A model generated the notes under the pieces. The model was given only the letters and a program-made list of their open reading frames with translations. It made no database searches and had not been told where the DNA came from. A program made the translations under genes and the position numbers. Below, in pieces: positions 19,503 to 29,912 of a stretch of 64,000 nt of DNA. Positions within the stretch are counted from its first letter, which is position 1, and every line of letters begins with the position of its first letter. Location of the stretch: assembly GCA_000155695.1 (NCBI GenBank), contig DS990592.1, positions 687,919-751,918 of the forward strand, in the 5' to 3' direction. This DNA is from Verrucomicrobiia bacterium DG1235. Lineage in GTDB: Bacteria; Verrucomicrobiota; Verrucomicrobiia; Opitutales; Opitutaceae.

Positions 19503-22500
19503 TTAACCCCACTTTTTGGCGATGAGCTTTTTGTAGTACCGGAAGGAGGAGGCGATGGTTTCGTCGAAGGTGATGAGTAGAACTGGCAGGAGCACGAGCG
19601 TGATTGTGGTAGCGAAGAGGACTCCGAAGGCGACTGAGACAGCCATAGGCTTTAGAAATTGCGCTTGCACGCTCGGTTCGAGAAGGATGGGCACGAGACC
19701 GATGAAGGTCGTGAGCGTGGTGAGCAGGATGGCTCTAAAGCGTTGTGGTCCGGCTTCGATGATGGCGTCGCGGAGGGTGTAGCCTTCGGCTTTGAGATCG
19801 TCGATGCGAGCGATGAGGACGAGCGAGTCGTTTACTACGATGCCTGATAGAGCTAGAACTCCGAATAGTGAAAGTATGGATACAGGGATGCCGACGACGA
19901 AATGTCCTAAGAGCGCTCCGATGATGCCGAAGGGAATGACGGACATGATGAAGAGCGGCTTGACGTAGGACTTAAGCGGGATGGCGAGGAGTATATAAAT
20001 AAGGAGTAGAGAAACCATAAGTCCTGTGAAGAGCGATTGCATGGACTTCATGCGTTGTTCGGCCTCGCCTCGAAGCGCGATGTTGACGTCTGGATGGGAA
20101 GCAGCGAAGACGGGAAAGTATTCGATGGTGAGGGCGCTGAGAACTTCGTCGCCGGAAGTGATCGATTTATCGACTTCGGCGGATACGGAGACGATGCGGT
20201 TGTAGTCGGCTCGTTCGATGGCGGCCAGCGACTTTCCGAATTCGGTTTCGGCGACGATGGAGAAGGGAATGGCGGTGCCGTCTGCGGAGCGGACTCGCAT
20301 GTCGCGTAGCGTATCCAATTTTCCACGATCTTCCTCCGGATAGCGAACCATGGCTTTAACTTCGTCGCGACCGCGTTGAATGCGTTGGGCTTCCATCCCG
20401 AAGAACGCGGAGCGCACGGCGCTCGCGAGCTCGCGCCTGTCAAAGCCAGAGGCTTGGCCCGCCGGGGTGAGATTGACTTGTATCTCTGGCCGACCCGAGC
20501 TGAAGCTATCCTTGACATCGTAGACTCCTGGATACGCGGCGACCTCTTCTTTCATGGCGTCGGCGGCGGTTTGCAGGGCATCGAGGTTCTTGCTTTCAAG
20601 CTGGATGGATAGCCCTTGGTTTGGCGGACCAGCGCGACCGCTGAAGGTGAGCGCTTTGGAACCGGCGATTTGGCCGACTTTGGCTCGCCAGCGGTTGACT
20701 ATTTGGCCGGTGTTTATCTCGCGATCTTCGGAGGAGGTCAGGCTAGCGGAGACGCTGGACGCGGTGTTGGAGCGGGAGGAGATTTGAATGTGGCGAACGG
20801 CAGACTGGCCCGTTTCGGCGATGATGTCCTCGTTGACGAGTCGGATGGCTTCGGCTATCTGCAGGGTGTTCGCGTGCAAGTGGGATACGGGCAGGCCTTC
20901 TTCCAGCTCGAGATTGGCGGAGACGTTGTCCTGGAAAATGTCGGGGAAGAATACGAAGCGCAGCTTGCCCGATGGGAGCAGGGAGCCGATAACGATAAGC
21001 AGTCCGATGAAGGTGGCTAGGGTAAGGTAGCGATACTCGATGGCTTGACGAAGAGTGGGGCGATAGGTCTTGTTGATGAAAAACTTCAAGCTGCTCGCAA
21101 ACAGGCCTTGGAAGCGTGCCCAGAACTTGGATATGGGGTTGTTCGGCTTTTTGTGGACGTTGATGTGGGCGAGGTGAGAGGGAAGGATGAGCTTCGATTC
21201 TACGAGCGAGAAGATGAGGCAGAAGATGACTCCGATGGCGATTTGACCGAAGACGTTGCCCATGCGGCCTGATACTTGGGTGAGCGGGAAGAAGGCTGCG
21301 ATGGTGGTAAGCACGCCGAAGGTGGCGGGCGTGATGACTCGGGAGACGCCACGCACGGTGGCGCGAATGTTGGCTTGGTCGTCCTTCCAGTGCTCTTGGT
21401 TCTCCTTTTCTGTGTAGATGGATTCTCCGAGAACGATGGCGTCGTCGACAATGATACCAAGGACGATGATAAAGGAAAAGGCGGTGATCAGGTTGAGGGA
21501 AATATTGAACAGAGGGAGATTGAAGAGCAGCATGGCGCCTGCGATGGAGACGGGAATGCCGATGGCAACCCAGGCGGCGAGCCGGACGTTGAGGAAGAGG
21601 CTCAGCGAGAGGAGGACGAGAAGAACGCCTTGGAGGCCGTTGCGGGTGAGGAGCTCGAGTCGGCTGCGGATGGACTCTGAACCGTCGTTCCATGCGGAAA
21701 GGGTGATGCCTTCCGGGAGGCCGAAGCGGTCCTGGTAGGTGGCGGCGAGTTCGGCGGCTTGCTTGGAGGCTTTGATGATGTCTTTGTCTCCGTCAGTGGT
21801 GACCTGCAGGCTCACGGTTGGCTCGCCATCGAAGCGATTGAGGTATTGTTGATCGACGAAGCCGTCGCGGATGTCCGCTACGTCTTCGAGAAGGATGCGA
21901 GTGCCGTCGGAGCTGGTGCGAAGCGGAATGACGGCGAAGTCGTCTTTGTTGTAGGCTTGCGCGCGGGAGCGCAGGGCGATGTCGCCGCGATCAGACCGGA
22001 GAAGCCCGCCGGAGAGGTCTACGGAATTGTTGCGAATGGTAGTTGCGACTTCGTCGAAGGTGAGGTCGTAGGCGCGGAGTTTGTTTTCGGAGAGCTCGAT
22101 AGAGATTTCGTAGGCGCGGTCTCCGTAGGTGTTGACCTGGTTGACGTCCGAAAGCTTGAGGAGCTGGTCGCGAACATCGCGAGCGGTCTCTTTAAGGAGC
22201 GCTTCGTCGACCTCGCCATGTACGTCGATCCAGATGACGCTGTTACGCGCTTTGTTTTCAGTGATGATGGGCTTTTCTGCTTCGCCTGGGAAAGTGGAAA
22301 TGGCGTCGACCTGGACCTTGATGTCGTTGAAGAGTTTGGTGATTGGGTAGTCTTCGATGGAGTCGACGGTCACGGTGGCGCCGCTGTCTGTACTGGTGGA
22401 ACGGATACGGTCTATCCCGTCGACGCCTTGGAGTGCTTCTTCGATTTTAATGGCGACGCCACGTTCGACGTCCTCTGGGGCTCCGCCGTTGAAGGGAACT

Positions 22501-22667
22501 TGAATGGTGACCGAGTCAGCGGCGAAGGAGGGGAATGCCTCTTTGCGAATGGTAATGGCTGAGTAAATGCCCCAGCCGAGGATGATGAACATCAGGATAT
22601 TGGATACGACGGAATTGTCCGCGAACCAAGCGATGATGGGATGTTTTTTGATAGGATCTTCGGCCAT
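19503..22667 (-). CDS. RND efflux pump, inner-membrane subunit (HAE1-like)
   Basis: Proton-driven transporter of 1054 residues, the usual RND length. TM1 follows the cytoplasmic leader (SNILMFIILGWGIYSA). The proton-relay Asp pair is in TM4 (GIIVDDAIVLGES). The porter-domain signature PFNGGAPEDVERGV is near residue 75, and a second half starts near residue 540 (YRYLTLATFIGLLIVIG). The start has a clear GAGG Shine-Dalgarno site 8 bases upstream. It is the last gene of the tetR-OMF-adaptor-RND operon. Substrates of this branch are hydrophobic or amphiphilic compounds; the exact substrate is unknown. Confidence 0.93.
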   Translation of the reverse strand: MAEDPIKKHPIIAWFADNSVVSNILMFIILGWGIYSAITIRKEAFPSFAADSVTIQVPFNGGAPEDVERGVAIKIEEALQGVDGIDRIRSTSTDSGATVTVDSIEDYPITKLFNDIKVQVDAISTFPGEAEKPIITENKARNSVIWIDVHGEVDEALLKETARDVRDQLLKLSDVNQVNTYGDRAYEISIELSENKLRAYDLTFDEVATTIRNNSVDLSGGLLRSDRGDIALRSRAQAYNKDDFAVIPLRTSSDGTRILLEDVADIRDGFVDQQYLNRFDGEPTVSLQVTTDGDKDIIKASKQAAELAATYQDRFGLPEGITLSAWNDGSESIRSRLELLTRNGLQGVLLVLLSLSLFLNVRLAAWVAIGIPVSIAGAMLLFNLPLFNISLNLITAFSFIIVLGIIVDDAIVLGESIYTEKENQEHWKDDQANIRATVRGVSRVITPATFGVLTTIAAFFPLTQVSGRMGNVFGQIAIGVIFCLIFSLVESKLILPSHLAHINVHKKPNNPISKFWARFQGLFASSLKFFINKTYRPTLRQAIEYRYLTLATFIGLLIVIGSLLPSGKLRFVFFPDIFQDNVSANLELEEGLPVSHLHANTLQIAEAIRLVNEDIIAETGQSAVRHIQISSRSNTASSVSASLTSSEDREINTGQIVNRWRAKVGQIAGSKALTFSGRAGPPNQGLSIQLESKNLDALQTAADAMKEEVAAYPGVYDVKDSFSSGRPEIQVNLTPAGQASGFDRRELASAVRSAFFGMEAQRIQRGRDEVKAMVRYPEEDRGKLDTLRDMRVRSADGTAIPFSIVAETEFGKSLAAIERADYNRIVSVSAEVDKSITSGDEVLSALTIEYFPVFAASHPDVNIALRGEAEQRMKSMQSLFTGLMVSLLLIYILLAIPLKSYVKPLFIMSVIPFGIIGALLGHFVVGIPVSILSLFGVLALSGIVVNDSLVLIARIDDLKAEGYTLRDAIIEAGPQRFRAILLTTLTTFIGLVPILLEPSVQAQFLKPMAVSVAFGVLFATTITLVLLPVLLITFDETIASSFRYYKKLIAKKWG

Positions 22668-22691
22668 GTCTTTTTCCTCGAGCTAGGTAGT

Positions 22692-23867
22692 CTAGTTGGA
22701 TGTGGCGTCCGGCAGGACAGCGATGACTTTTTGACCGGATTTCAGGGAGGCGAGGGGGAGGCTGAGGACTTTAAGGGGAAGGTTGTAGAGCGGTTCAAGG
22801 ATGCGGGCGTAGATTTGTCCGTCTTGGCTGAAAGCGATCGTGATGGGCTGTTTCGCGAGAGTGTTGTCCGGGCTGACGATCCAGACGAAGGCGTCTTCCA
22901 CGACGGCGGACTCCGGGAACTTGAATACGTCTTCCATGGGGTTGGCGCGGATGGCGGCGTTGACGAAGGCTCCGACCGGGAGAAAAGCGTCGGGGTTCTC
23001 GAAGGGATTTTTGATTTCGCCGACCAGGTAGACGCTTTGGTTTTTTGGATCGATGAGCGGCTCGACGCGGGTGATAAGCGCATCCCATTCGATGCCCGGA
23101 AGAGTAGGCGTTGTGAGGGTGGCATGGAGGTTGGAGGCTTCGGAGTCAAAACTCGGAAGCGTGAGCCGGGAGGCTTGGCTAGGAGTGAGCGGGAGGCGGA
23201 CTTGGATACGGTCGCGAGCGATGAGAGAGCCGAGGTCTGCTCCGCGTGATACAACGTTGCCAGGGCTGGCGGAGCGTTGGTTGACGATCGCGTCGAAGGG
23301 GGCGCGGATGGAGGTGCGCTCGAGATCGAGCTCGGCTTGAGCGACGGCTGCTTGGGCGGATTCTACGGCTGCTTTTGCTGCCTCCAGTTGTGGCTTGCGA
23401 AGGGTGAGGTCGCTCGCTTCGGATAGTTCGCGGCCTGCGGCGAGCCAGTCCTCCTCGGCGAGAAGGCTTCGGGTCTGCTCTTCGGCGTAGGCAGTGCGGG
23501 CGGTGGCGTAGGCGGCTTGGCGACTGGCGAGGTTTGCTTCGAAGTCGGCGCGGTTGATTTTAGCGAGCCACTGACCCTTGTCGACGGAGGCTCCGACTTC
23601 GAATGCTGGGGAAATCTCGATGATTTCGCCGTTGATTTGACTGGAGATGGAGGTGTTGAAGTAGCTTTGGGTGTTGCCGAAGCTTTGGATGATGGGAGTG
23701 ACGGTTTCCGGCTGGGCGAGGTTTACGGCGACGGAGATGACGACTTCCTTTTTGGGGATGATTGGCGGTCCTTTCTTGGATTTGACGAGCGAAACAGCAA
23801 TGAAAGCGCAAAGCGCGATGACAAGAGGCGCCGCGACGATGTTGATGGTGAATTTAAAGTTGTTCAT
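22692..23867 (-). CDS. RND periplasmic adaptor (membrane fusion protein)
   Basis: Bridges the RND pump and the outer-membrane channel. It has an N-terminal membrane anchor at about 8-28, then a biotinyl-lipoyl half-motif (SSQINGEIIEISPAFEVGASVDKGQWLAKI) and an Ala- and Glu-rich coiled coil at about 110-190. The second lipoyl half follows (LERTSIRAPFDAIVNQRS), then a beta-barrel domain. At 391 residues it is typical. It is encoded between the outer-membrane factor and the pump, 24 bp before the latter. Confidence 0.92.
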   Translation of the reverse strand: MNNFKFTINIVAAPLVIALCAFIAVSLVKSKKGPPIIPKKEVVISVAVNLAQPETVTPIIQSFGNTQSYFNTSISSQINGEIIEISPAFEVGASVDKGQWLAKINRADFEANLASRQAAYATARTAYAEEQTRSLLAEEDWLAAGRELSEASDLTLRKPQLEAAKAAVESAQAAVAQAELDLERTSIRAPFDAIVNQRSASPGNVVSRGADLGSLIARDRIQVRLPLTPSQASRLTLPSFDSEASNLHATLTTPTLPGIEWDALITRVEPLIDPKNQSVYLVGEIKNPFENPDAFLPVGAFVNAAIRANPMEDVFKFPESAVVEDAFVWIVSPDNTLAKQPITIAFSQDGQIYARILEPLYNLPLKVLSLPLASLKSGQKVIAVLPDATSN

Positions 23868-23894
23868 AGGAAATGCAGGTCGAAAGTTTAGAGG

Positions 23895-25256
23895 CTACGC
23901 TCCTTTGCCGAGCGCGAGTGCGAGGCTTACGCGGTTATTGAGTCGGGAGGCTTTTAGGTTGATGACTTGTCGTTCAGTAGTGAATACACGGCGTTGGGTT
24001 TCGAGGAGGGAGAGTATGCTGATGAGGCCGGTCTCATAGTCGCGCTGGGAGCGGTTGAGAGAACGGCGGGCAGCGTCGAGAGCCGCTAGTCGGGCGGATT
24101 CCTCGCGGGCGAGGTAGTACTCGGAGCCGATGGCGTCTTCGACCTCTCGTAGGGCGTTTAGCACTACGGTTTGATAATTGTAATAGGCTTGTTCGGCTCG
24201 TTTGTTTGCGGCTCCAATATCGGAGCGGCGAGCTCCAGCGTCGAAGAGCGTGACGGCTAAGGAGGCGATGGCGCTCCAGGAGTTGAAGGCAGAGTCGGAG
24301 AGATTTTCCAATTCTGGGCCGGCGCGGCCACCGTTGGCGGTGAGCCGGAACGATGGGAAGAGTTCGGTTTGAGTGACAGTGACGCGGGCGTCGGCGGCGC
24401 GGACGCGTTGGTAGGCGGCGGCGACGTCTGGCCGTGCGGTGAGGAGCTGCGAGGGTATGCCGGCGGCGAGGGAGGCGTTGAGTTCGGGCCAGTCGAGTTT
24501 GGCTTCGTATTGGTCGCTTGGGTACGAGCCGAGGATGGTTTGCAGGCGTCGGGCGGCGCGGTTTTTTGCGTCGGCGCTCGACTCGAGATCGGCTCGGGCG
24601 TTTTGCAGATCGGTTTGCGAGAGGTTGAGTTCTGAGAGGGTAGCGGTTCCGAGGTCGAAACGGCGGGAGACCAGTTTTTCGGTGGATTCGAAGGAGGTAA
24701 CGCGGCGTTGGTCGAGGTCGAGTATTTTTTCGGCGGCGACGAGGGCGAACCAGGCTTGCATGGTTTGTCCGACGAGGGATTGCTGAGCGGCTTGGAAGTC
24801 TGCTTCAGCGGCGGCGAGGTCCGCTTTGCTGGCTCGAACGGAAGAGCGGACTTTTCCCCAGATATCAACCTCCCAGCTGGCGTCGAGTTCGGCCGAGAAG
24901 GTATCGGTCGAGGATGTGGCGCCAACGGCCTCGCTGCGGATGGCGCTGGCCCCGGCGGAGAGTTTTGGGAGGAGGCTGGACTTCGCTCGTGTGAGTGAGA
25001 AGCCCACTTCTTCGAGGCGGGCCTGGGCGCGGAGGAGGTCGGGGTTGTTGTCGAGGGCGGCTTCTACGACTTGGTCCAGTTGTGGATTGGCGAAGAGTTC
25101 GAGGAGTGAGTCTTTGATCTCGAGTTGGGGGTCGTCGGCCTGCTGGAAGGAAGAGGGGAGCTCAATGGTCTCTTGCTCGCTCCACCTCGTGGTGGACTGG
25201 CAGCCCGCGAGAGCGAGCGAAAGGGCGAGGAGTGCGGCGGATTGGAGGCGTTTCAT
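23895..25256 (-). CDS. Outer-membrane efflux lipoprotein (NodT/TolC family)
   Basis: Trimeric exit duct of the RND system. The signal peptide ends in a lipobox (LALAGCQS), so the mature protein is lipidated, as in NodT/OprM-type factors. Two TolC-type repeats are visible: NNPDLLRAQARLEEVGFSLTRAK near residue 70 and ARPDVAAAYQRVRAADARVTVT near residue 275. Each is followed by long helices. The start codon overlaps the tetR stop by 4 bp (ATGA), indicating translational coupling. Confidence 0.92.
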   Translation of the reverse strand: MKRLQSAALLALSLALAGCQSTTRWSEQETIELPSSFQQADDPQLEIKDSLLELFANPQLDQVVEAALDNNPDLLRAQARLEEVGFSLTRAKSSLLPKLSAGASAIRSEAVGATSSTDTFSAELDASWEVDIWGKVRSSVRASKADLAAAEADFQAAQQSLVGQTMQAWFALVAAEKILDLDQRRVTSFESTEKLVSRRFDLGTATLSELNLSQTDLQNARADLESSADAKNRAARRLQTILGSYPSDQYEAKLDWPELNASLAAGIPSQLLTARPDVAAAYQRVRAADARVTVTQTELFPSFRLTANGGRAGPELENLSDSAFNSWSAIASLAVTLFDAGARRSDIGAANKRAEQAYYNYQTVVLNALREVEDAIGSEYYLAREESARLAALDAARRSLNRSQRDYETGLISILSLLETQRRVFTTERQVINLKASRLNNRVSLALALGKGA

Positions 25257-25879
25257 AGCGAACTGGAAAGCTTAGGGCTGAGGGCTGCGAGACCGGCGAG
25301 GGCGAAGTCGATTTGTCCGTCGATATAGCTTTGGAGTCTTACGTCGTTGGGTGGTTCTGGGAAGAGGCGCTTGCGGAGGGGGAGGGCGAGCTTGGGGAAG
25401 ACGCAGAGAGCGACGACATTCACGAGGGCTTTGGTGATGAGGTTTTCTGAGCGTGTGCGCAGGAGTCTGCCGAGAATTGCCCGAAGGACTTTGCCTTGAT
25501 GGTTTTGCACTTCGCCGATGATGAGGTGGTGAGGGCTTTTTTCGCGCACGAGTTCGTGGCTGAGGATTTGGTCGATGCGGCCGGCGGGTCCGCTATCGAA
25601 GCTGCGGCGAATGATGGCTGAGATGTAGCAGCGGAGTTCGTCTTCGGGGGTGGCCGCCTGGGGATCGCGCAGAGGATAGGAGTCTTCGGCCACTTCGAAG
25701 GCGTAGCGTATAGTTTGCTGGAAGAGGGATTCCTTGGAGCCGAAGTGGTAGTTGACGGCGGCTATGTTTACCTCGGCCTTTTCGCAGATGACCGAGATGG
25801 TGGAGGCCGCGTAGCCTTTCGGCGCGAAGACTTCGAGAGCCGCTGCCAGAATTTTGCCTTTGGTCGTTTTTCGATCCAC
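25253..25879 (-). CDS. TetR-family repressor of the efflux operon (CecR-like)
   Basis: DNA-binding regulator starting with GTG. The N-terminal HTH (GYAASTISVICEKAEVNIAAVNYHFGSKESLF, residues about 22-52) is canonical. The remainder, with SHELVREKSPHHLI and ALVNVVALCVF, resembles the CecR/YbiH type of ligand domain. First gene of the operon with a 4-bp overlap into the outer-membrane factor, so it most likely represses its own operon and is released by a pump substrate. Confidence 0.9.
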   Translation of the reverse strand: MDRKTTKGKILAAALEVFAPKGYAASTISVICEKAEVNIAAVNYHFGSKESLFQQTIRYAFEVAEDSYPLRDPQAATPEDELRCYISAIIRRSFDSGPAGRIDQILSHELVREKSPHHLIIGEVQNHQGKVLRAILGRLLRTRSENLITKALVNVVALCVFPKLALPLRKRLFPEPPNDVRLQSYIDGQIDFALAGLAALSPKLSSSL

Positions 25880-25912
25880 TGTGCGAGGATACGTGCGGGA
25901 TCAAAAAACAAT

Positions 25913-25930
25913 TTCAAACATTCATTTGAA
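25913..25930. promoter_or_regulatory. Candidate TetR operator
   Basis: TTCAAA and TTTGAA are 6-bp inverted arms with a 6-base spacer, 34 bp upstream of the tetR GTG. Position and symmetry fit an autoregulatory TetR operator; the surrounding DNA is AT-rich as expected for a promoter. Confidence 0.4.
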
Positions 25931-25967
25931 TTATGGCGAAAATGTAATCTGAAGCGAGTGAAGGCCT

Positions 25968-28900
25968 TCAGCTAGGTAGGTGCTGATCGACAAGCTTGAG
26001 AATCTCGTCGCGCGTGGTGGGCTTTCGTATGTATCCATCGAAGCCATACCCCATTATTTCGTCTTTCTCGGTTTGGCTCGCGTAGGCGGTATAGGCGATG
26101 ATGGGGATTTGCGGATGGGATTTCTTGATGGTTCGGGTTGCCTCCATCCCATCGATGACAGGCATTTTTATGTCCATAAAAACGAGGTCTATTGAATCCG
26201 GCTTTTCATCGCAGAGCTTGATGGCTTCTGCTCCGTCGTTTGCTCGTATGACGTTTGCGAGGGTATTCGGAATGATCTTCGCTATGAGCTGGAAGTTGTA
26301 CTTTTCGTCTTCGGCGACGAGGATTGTCGGCTTGTCGCTTTCTTGCTTTGCATGTGCGGAGTCCGTGCCGATATTGGATGCAGTGTTTTTGGGCTCGGTT
26401 GATTTTTTCCTGCTCGGAACATAGGGAATTTCGAATTTGAAGCAGGAGCCTTCGTTGGGTGTCGACTGAACCGTAATGCTGCCGCCGAGGAGTTGGACAA
26501 GCGTTTTGGTGATGGCCAGTCCTAGTCCGGTGCCGCGGAAAAGCTGTTTGGTGTGGTCTTCGATTTTGCGGAACTGGACCCAGATGGAATCGAGGTGTTT
26601 CGCCTCGATGCCGATGCCAGTGTCTTCTACTTCGAAACGAATCTTTCCAGCGGCAGGGTCTATTGTGTAACGAGCGGAGACGTATCCTGTCGAAGTGAAC
26701 TTGAGGGCGTTGCTGATGAGGTTTGTTAGGATCTGACGAAGCCTGTCTCGATCGCAAAGAATATAGCTGGAGCGTTCTCCGAGGTGCTCTTCGACCCTTA
26801 GGGCGAGGTGTTCTCTCGATTCTTGTTTTAGCTGCGCCCGAAAAACGTTGTCCAGTTCTCGCATGAGGCTGTTGAGATCGAAATCCTCCTGCTTCACCTG
26901 GAGTTGTCCGGCCTCGATAATCGAGAGATCGAGAATGTCGTCGATGAGGTGGGACAGGGATGTGCAGTTGCTTTGGATGATGTTTGAATACTCCTCTTCT
27001 TCGTCCGGGTCGTTGTCTCTTTGGCAGAGCAGGTTGGAGAACCCGATGATGGCGTTCATCGGGGTACGGATCTCGTGCGACATATTGGCGAGAAAAGAGG
27101 ACTTGAGCTGATCTGACTCTTCGGCTTGGAGCTTCGCCTTCTCGAGTTCTCTGGTGCGGAGCTGAACCTGTTCTTCCAGATTCTCTTGGTGGGCTTCGAG
27201 CTCTTGGCTCTGCTTGGCGAGTTGTTGATTGGCTTGTTCGAGCTCGGAGGTTCGATCTTTGACTAGACCTTCCAGCTTGATGCGTCTAAGCCGTTGCTGC
27301 CGTGTCAGGTAGAGGTAGGTTCCAACTAGCAGAGCAATGATAACGATGACCAATATGGCTCTAAAGGCGCCTGTCTTCCAGTAGGGGGGGAGGACCTCTA
27401 TATTTAGGTGGACTGAGTCGTTGGACCATGTGCCGGAGGGAGTGCGTCCCTCGGCTATGAACTCGTAGGAGCCTGGCGGGAGAGCGGTATAGGACATGTA
27501 GTTTCTGCGACCGCTGTAGATCCAGTCTTCGTCCAGCCCCAAGAGTTTGTATCGGAATTCGTTTTGTCCGGGCGCGCTGTAGTCGGTTAGGGCGAAAGAC
27601 AGGGTGATATAATTCTGGTTATGCGAAAGCGTGAGCTTGTCGCCGGACCAAAGGTCTTCCTGTACTGGATCGCCGAATACGTTGATAGACGACAGGACCA
27701 TGTTTGACTCGATCGAGCGTTTCTTGACGAGCTTCGGGTCGAAGGCGTTGAAGCCCCCTTCGCCGCCGACATAGATCTCGCCGGTTTTGCTGGAGGCGAT
27801 CGCGTTTGGCTCGAAGACGTCGCTTTGTAGTCCGTAGTTGGAATTGTATGAGGTGAAGGTCTCCGTAGCGGGATCGAAGCGGTTGATGCCTTGATTTGTC
27901 GTGAGCCAGAGAATGCCTTGAAGGTCTTCGGTGATTCCAAATACGGACTTGCCCGTTAGTCCGGTAGATTCGTTGAAATGGCGAAAGGTTTTCGTGTCTC
28001 GATTGAAGAGGTTGAGGCCATCTAGACGGGTACCGATCCAGACTCTTCCGCTGGAGTCCTCGTAGAAGGACCGAACCTTGTCGCCGCTGATTCCCGTCTG
28101 GTCTGAAGGCGAGGGATAGTAGCTATCGAGCGTGTTTGTATTTGGCGAATAGATAAAGAGTCCGTCGTGGTGCGTGCCCACGTAGAGATCGCCGTACGAG
28201 TCTCGAAAGAGAGCTTTGATCTCTTTTCCGGATGAGGTGGAGATATTGATACCGTTTATCAACGGGAAGGGCTCGAAGCTACCTGAGGCGATGTTGAAGC
28301 TTTGAAGCCCGTAGTTGGTGCCGACGTAGAGGCGATTGTCATCTGCCTGTACGATATCGCGAACGATGAATGTGCTGTAGTTGGAGAATGTTTCGGCGGC
28401 TCGGTCGAATTTCGAAAGGCCTTTTTCGGTGCCGAGCCAGATGTTTTTTTCCGAGTCTTGGAAAAGCGCCTCGACGCGGTCATCCATGATGCTGCTGGGA
28501 TCGCCCTTATTTTCGAAGTATGCGGTGAAGGTGCCGTTGGCTCGGTCGAATGCGTTCAGCCCTCCGCGCTTGGTGCCGATCAGTATGGTTCCCTGATCAT
28601 CTTCGAGGATCGAAAGGACGTGTTGGCCTCTTAGTCCTTCGGCGTTTTCGAGCTTTCCCTTCCAGAGCGGAAAGGTCTCGATGATACTGTCGTATACGAA
28701 GATACCTTCGAATTTGGTGCCAATCCACACGAGACCGTTTCGATCTTCGAAGAGGGATCGAATGCTGTTGCTGAGCAGTCCGTCGTCATTGAATGGGTCG
28801 ACTCGGTGGCTGCGCACGCTGTCGTCGCTCGGATCGATGATTCGCAGACCGTCAAAGAAGGTGCCGACCCAAACGTATCCGCGGCTGTCCTTCATCAAAA

Positions 28901-29723
28901 GGGCGACATTGGTTTCCTCGGGATCTCCATTTTGGTCGGAGAAGGTAAATTCTTGGTAGTTGCGATTTCGGGGATTGAAGCGTCCGAGCCCTGTCTGATG
29001 GGCGAACCAGAGGTTGCCGAGGTCATCCTCGATGATGTCGAAAAAATCTAGCGAGCGAAGGTTGCGGTGTCCGAAGTCGATGTCGGCGGGTTGCGCGAAG
29101 AGATCTGCATCCGCCTGATACAGGAAAACGCCCTTTCGCGTGGCCGCCCATATGTTTCCATGGCTGTCCTGAAAAGTGGACGAGCACTGTACTGACGGGC
29201 TTCCCGCGTCTGCAGCAAGGAAGGGCAGTAAGCGAAAGGCTTCGTCGATCGTATCGCGCCGAAAGACCCCCTTGTTGCTCGAGACCCATATGCGGCCCTG
29301 CGTGTCCTGCATGATGTGTTTGACGATCTGTCTTCCAGCGTCCTCCGAATCGATGGGCAAATCGACGCGGCTCAGGTGGTTCTCTTGGAGCTGGTAGATG
29401 TTCAGGCCTTCTTCGGTGCCGATCCAAAGGTTATGGGAATCGTCCTCGAACAAGTCGTTTACATAGTCGCTTGTCAGGCTGTCCGGGTTTTGCGGGTCGT
29501 TGCGGAAGAGCGTGAATTCCGAGCCATCGTAACTGGCGAATCCGCCCGCTTCGAAGCCGATCCACATGATTCCTTCTTGGTCTTGTTCGATGGCGCGTAC
29601 GGTAGAGTTCGGTAGGCCATCGGGTTTCGAGATTTGCTTCAGCGTTATTTGATTTTGAAAAGCGGAAGCGTAAGGCTGTAGCCAGCAGACAAGTAGTAGA
29701 AAAATAGTATGCCGAGCGGTCAT
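25968..29723 (-). CDS. Hybrid sensor kinase with Reg_prop propeller and receiver domain
   Basis: Membrane two-component sensor of about 1251 residues. A signal peptide is followed by many Reg_prop repeats (forms of G.....IWIGT..GL..F) at about 25-690, forming a periplasmic propeller, then a Y_Y_Y-type Ig domain ([12 protein letters not shown] relatives, PPGSYEF). One TM helix is near residue 794, then a coiled coil. The HisKA H-box is [10 protein letters not shown] near 883; the HATPase boxes are DTGIGI and GTGLGL near 1064. A C-terminal receiver carries the phospho-acceptor Asp in LVFMDIKMP and the Lys in IRKP. Unlike classical Bacteroides HTCS proteins it ends without an AraC-type DNA-binding domain, so output must pass to another protein. 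It may sense a polysaccharide fragment. Confidence 0.92.
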   Translation of the reverse strand: MTARHTIFLLLVCWLQPYASAFQNQITLKQISKPDGLPNSTVRAIEQDQEGIMWIGFEAGGFASYDGSEFTLFRNDPQNPDSLTSDYVNDLFEDDSHNLWIGTEEGLNIYQLQENHLSRVDLPIDSEDAGRQIVKHIMQDTQGRIWVSSNKGVFRRDTIDEAFRLLPFLAADAGSPSVQCSSTFQDSHGNIWAATRKGVFLYQADADLFAQPADIDFGHRNLRSLDFFDIIEDDLGNLWFAHQTGLGRFNPRNRNYQEFTFSDQNGDPEETNVALLMKDSRGYVWVGTFFDGLRIIDPSDDSVRSHRVDPFNDDGLLSNSIRSLFEDRNGLVWIGTKFEGIFVYDSIIETFPLWKGKLENAEGLRGQHVLSILEDDQGTILIGTKRGGLNAFDRANGTFTAYFENKGDPSSIMDDRVEALFQDSEKNIWLGTEKGLSKFDRAAETFSNYSTFIVRDIVQADDNRLYVGTNYGLQSFNIASGSFEPFPLINGINISTSSGKEIKALFRDSYGDLYVGTHHDGLFIYSPNTNTLDSYYPSPSDQTGISGDKVRSFYEDSSGRVWIGTRLDGLNLFNRDTKTFRHFNESTGLTGKSVFGITEDLQGILWLTTNQGINRFDPATETFTSYNSNYGLQSDVFEPNAIASSKTGEIYVGGEGGFNAFDPKLVKKRSIESNMVLSSINVFGDPVQEDLWSGDKLTLSHNQNYITLSFALTDYSAPGQNEFRYKLLGLDEDWIYSGRRNYMSYTALPPGSYEFIAEGRTPSGTWSNDSVHLNIEVLPPYWKTGAFRAILVIVIIALLVGTYLYLTRQQRLRRIKLEGLVKDRTSELEQANQQLAKQSQELEAHQENLEEQVQLRTRELEKAKLQAEESDQLKSSFLANMSHEIRTPMNAIIGFSNLLCQRDNDPDEEEEYSNIIQSNCTSLSHLIDDILDLSIIEAGQLQVKQEDFDLNSLMRELDNVFRAQLKQESREHLALRVEEHLGERSSYILCDRDRLRQILTNLISNALKFTSTGYVSARYTIDPAAGKIRFEVEDTGIGIEAKHLDSIWVQFRKIEDHTKQLFRGTGLGLAITKTLVQLLGGSITVQSTPNEGSCFKFEIPYVPSRKKSTEPKNTASNIGTDSAHAKQESDKPTILVAEDEKYNFQLIAKIIPNTLANVIRANDGAEAIKLCDEKPDSIDLVFMDIKMPVIDGMEATRTIKKSHPQIPIIAYTAYASQTEKDEIMGYGFDGYIRKPTTRDEILKLVDQHLPS

Positions 29724-29912
29724 CAAGAGGGGTAGAGCGAGATAGCCAGGGGATTTGGGTAGTATGATAGTTGATTTAACGTCTAACCGGAGTTGTCCTT
29801 TCTTAACGGTGTGGAATTAGGGGAGCATTGCAACTTCACGTTTGCATCTTGTCGAATGGACTCGCTGAACTGGTCCACCCGTTTAGTCCGATTGGCAAGC
29901 GAGGGGACGGGG

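Noticed and set aside
20743-21693. 316-codon frame on the minus strand inside the RND gene
   Set aside because: Arg- and His-rich composition typical of a shadow frame; the RND frame is unambiguous.
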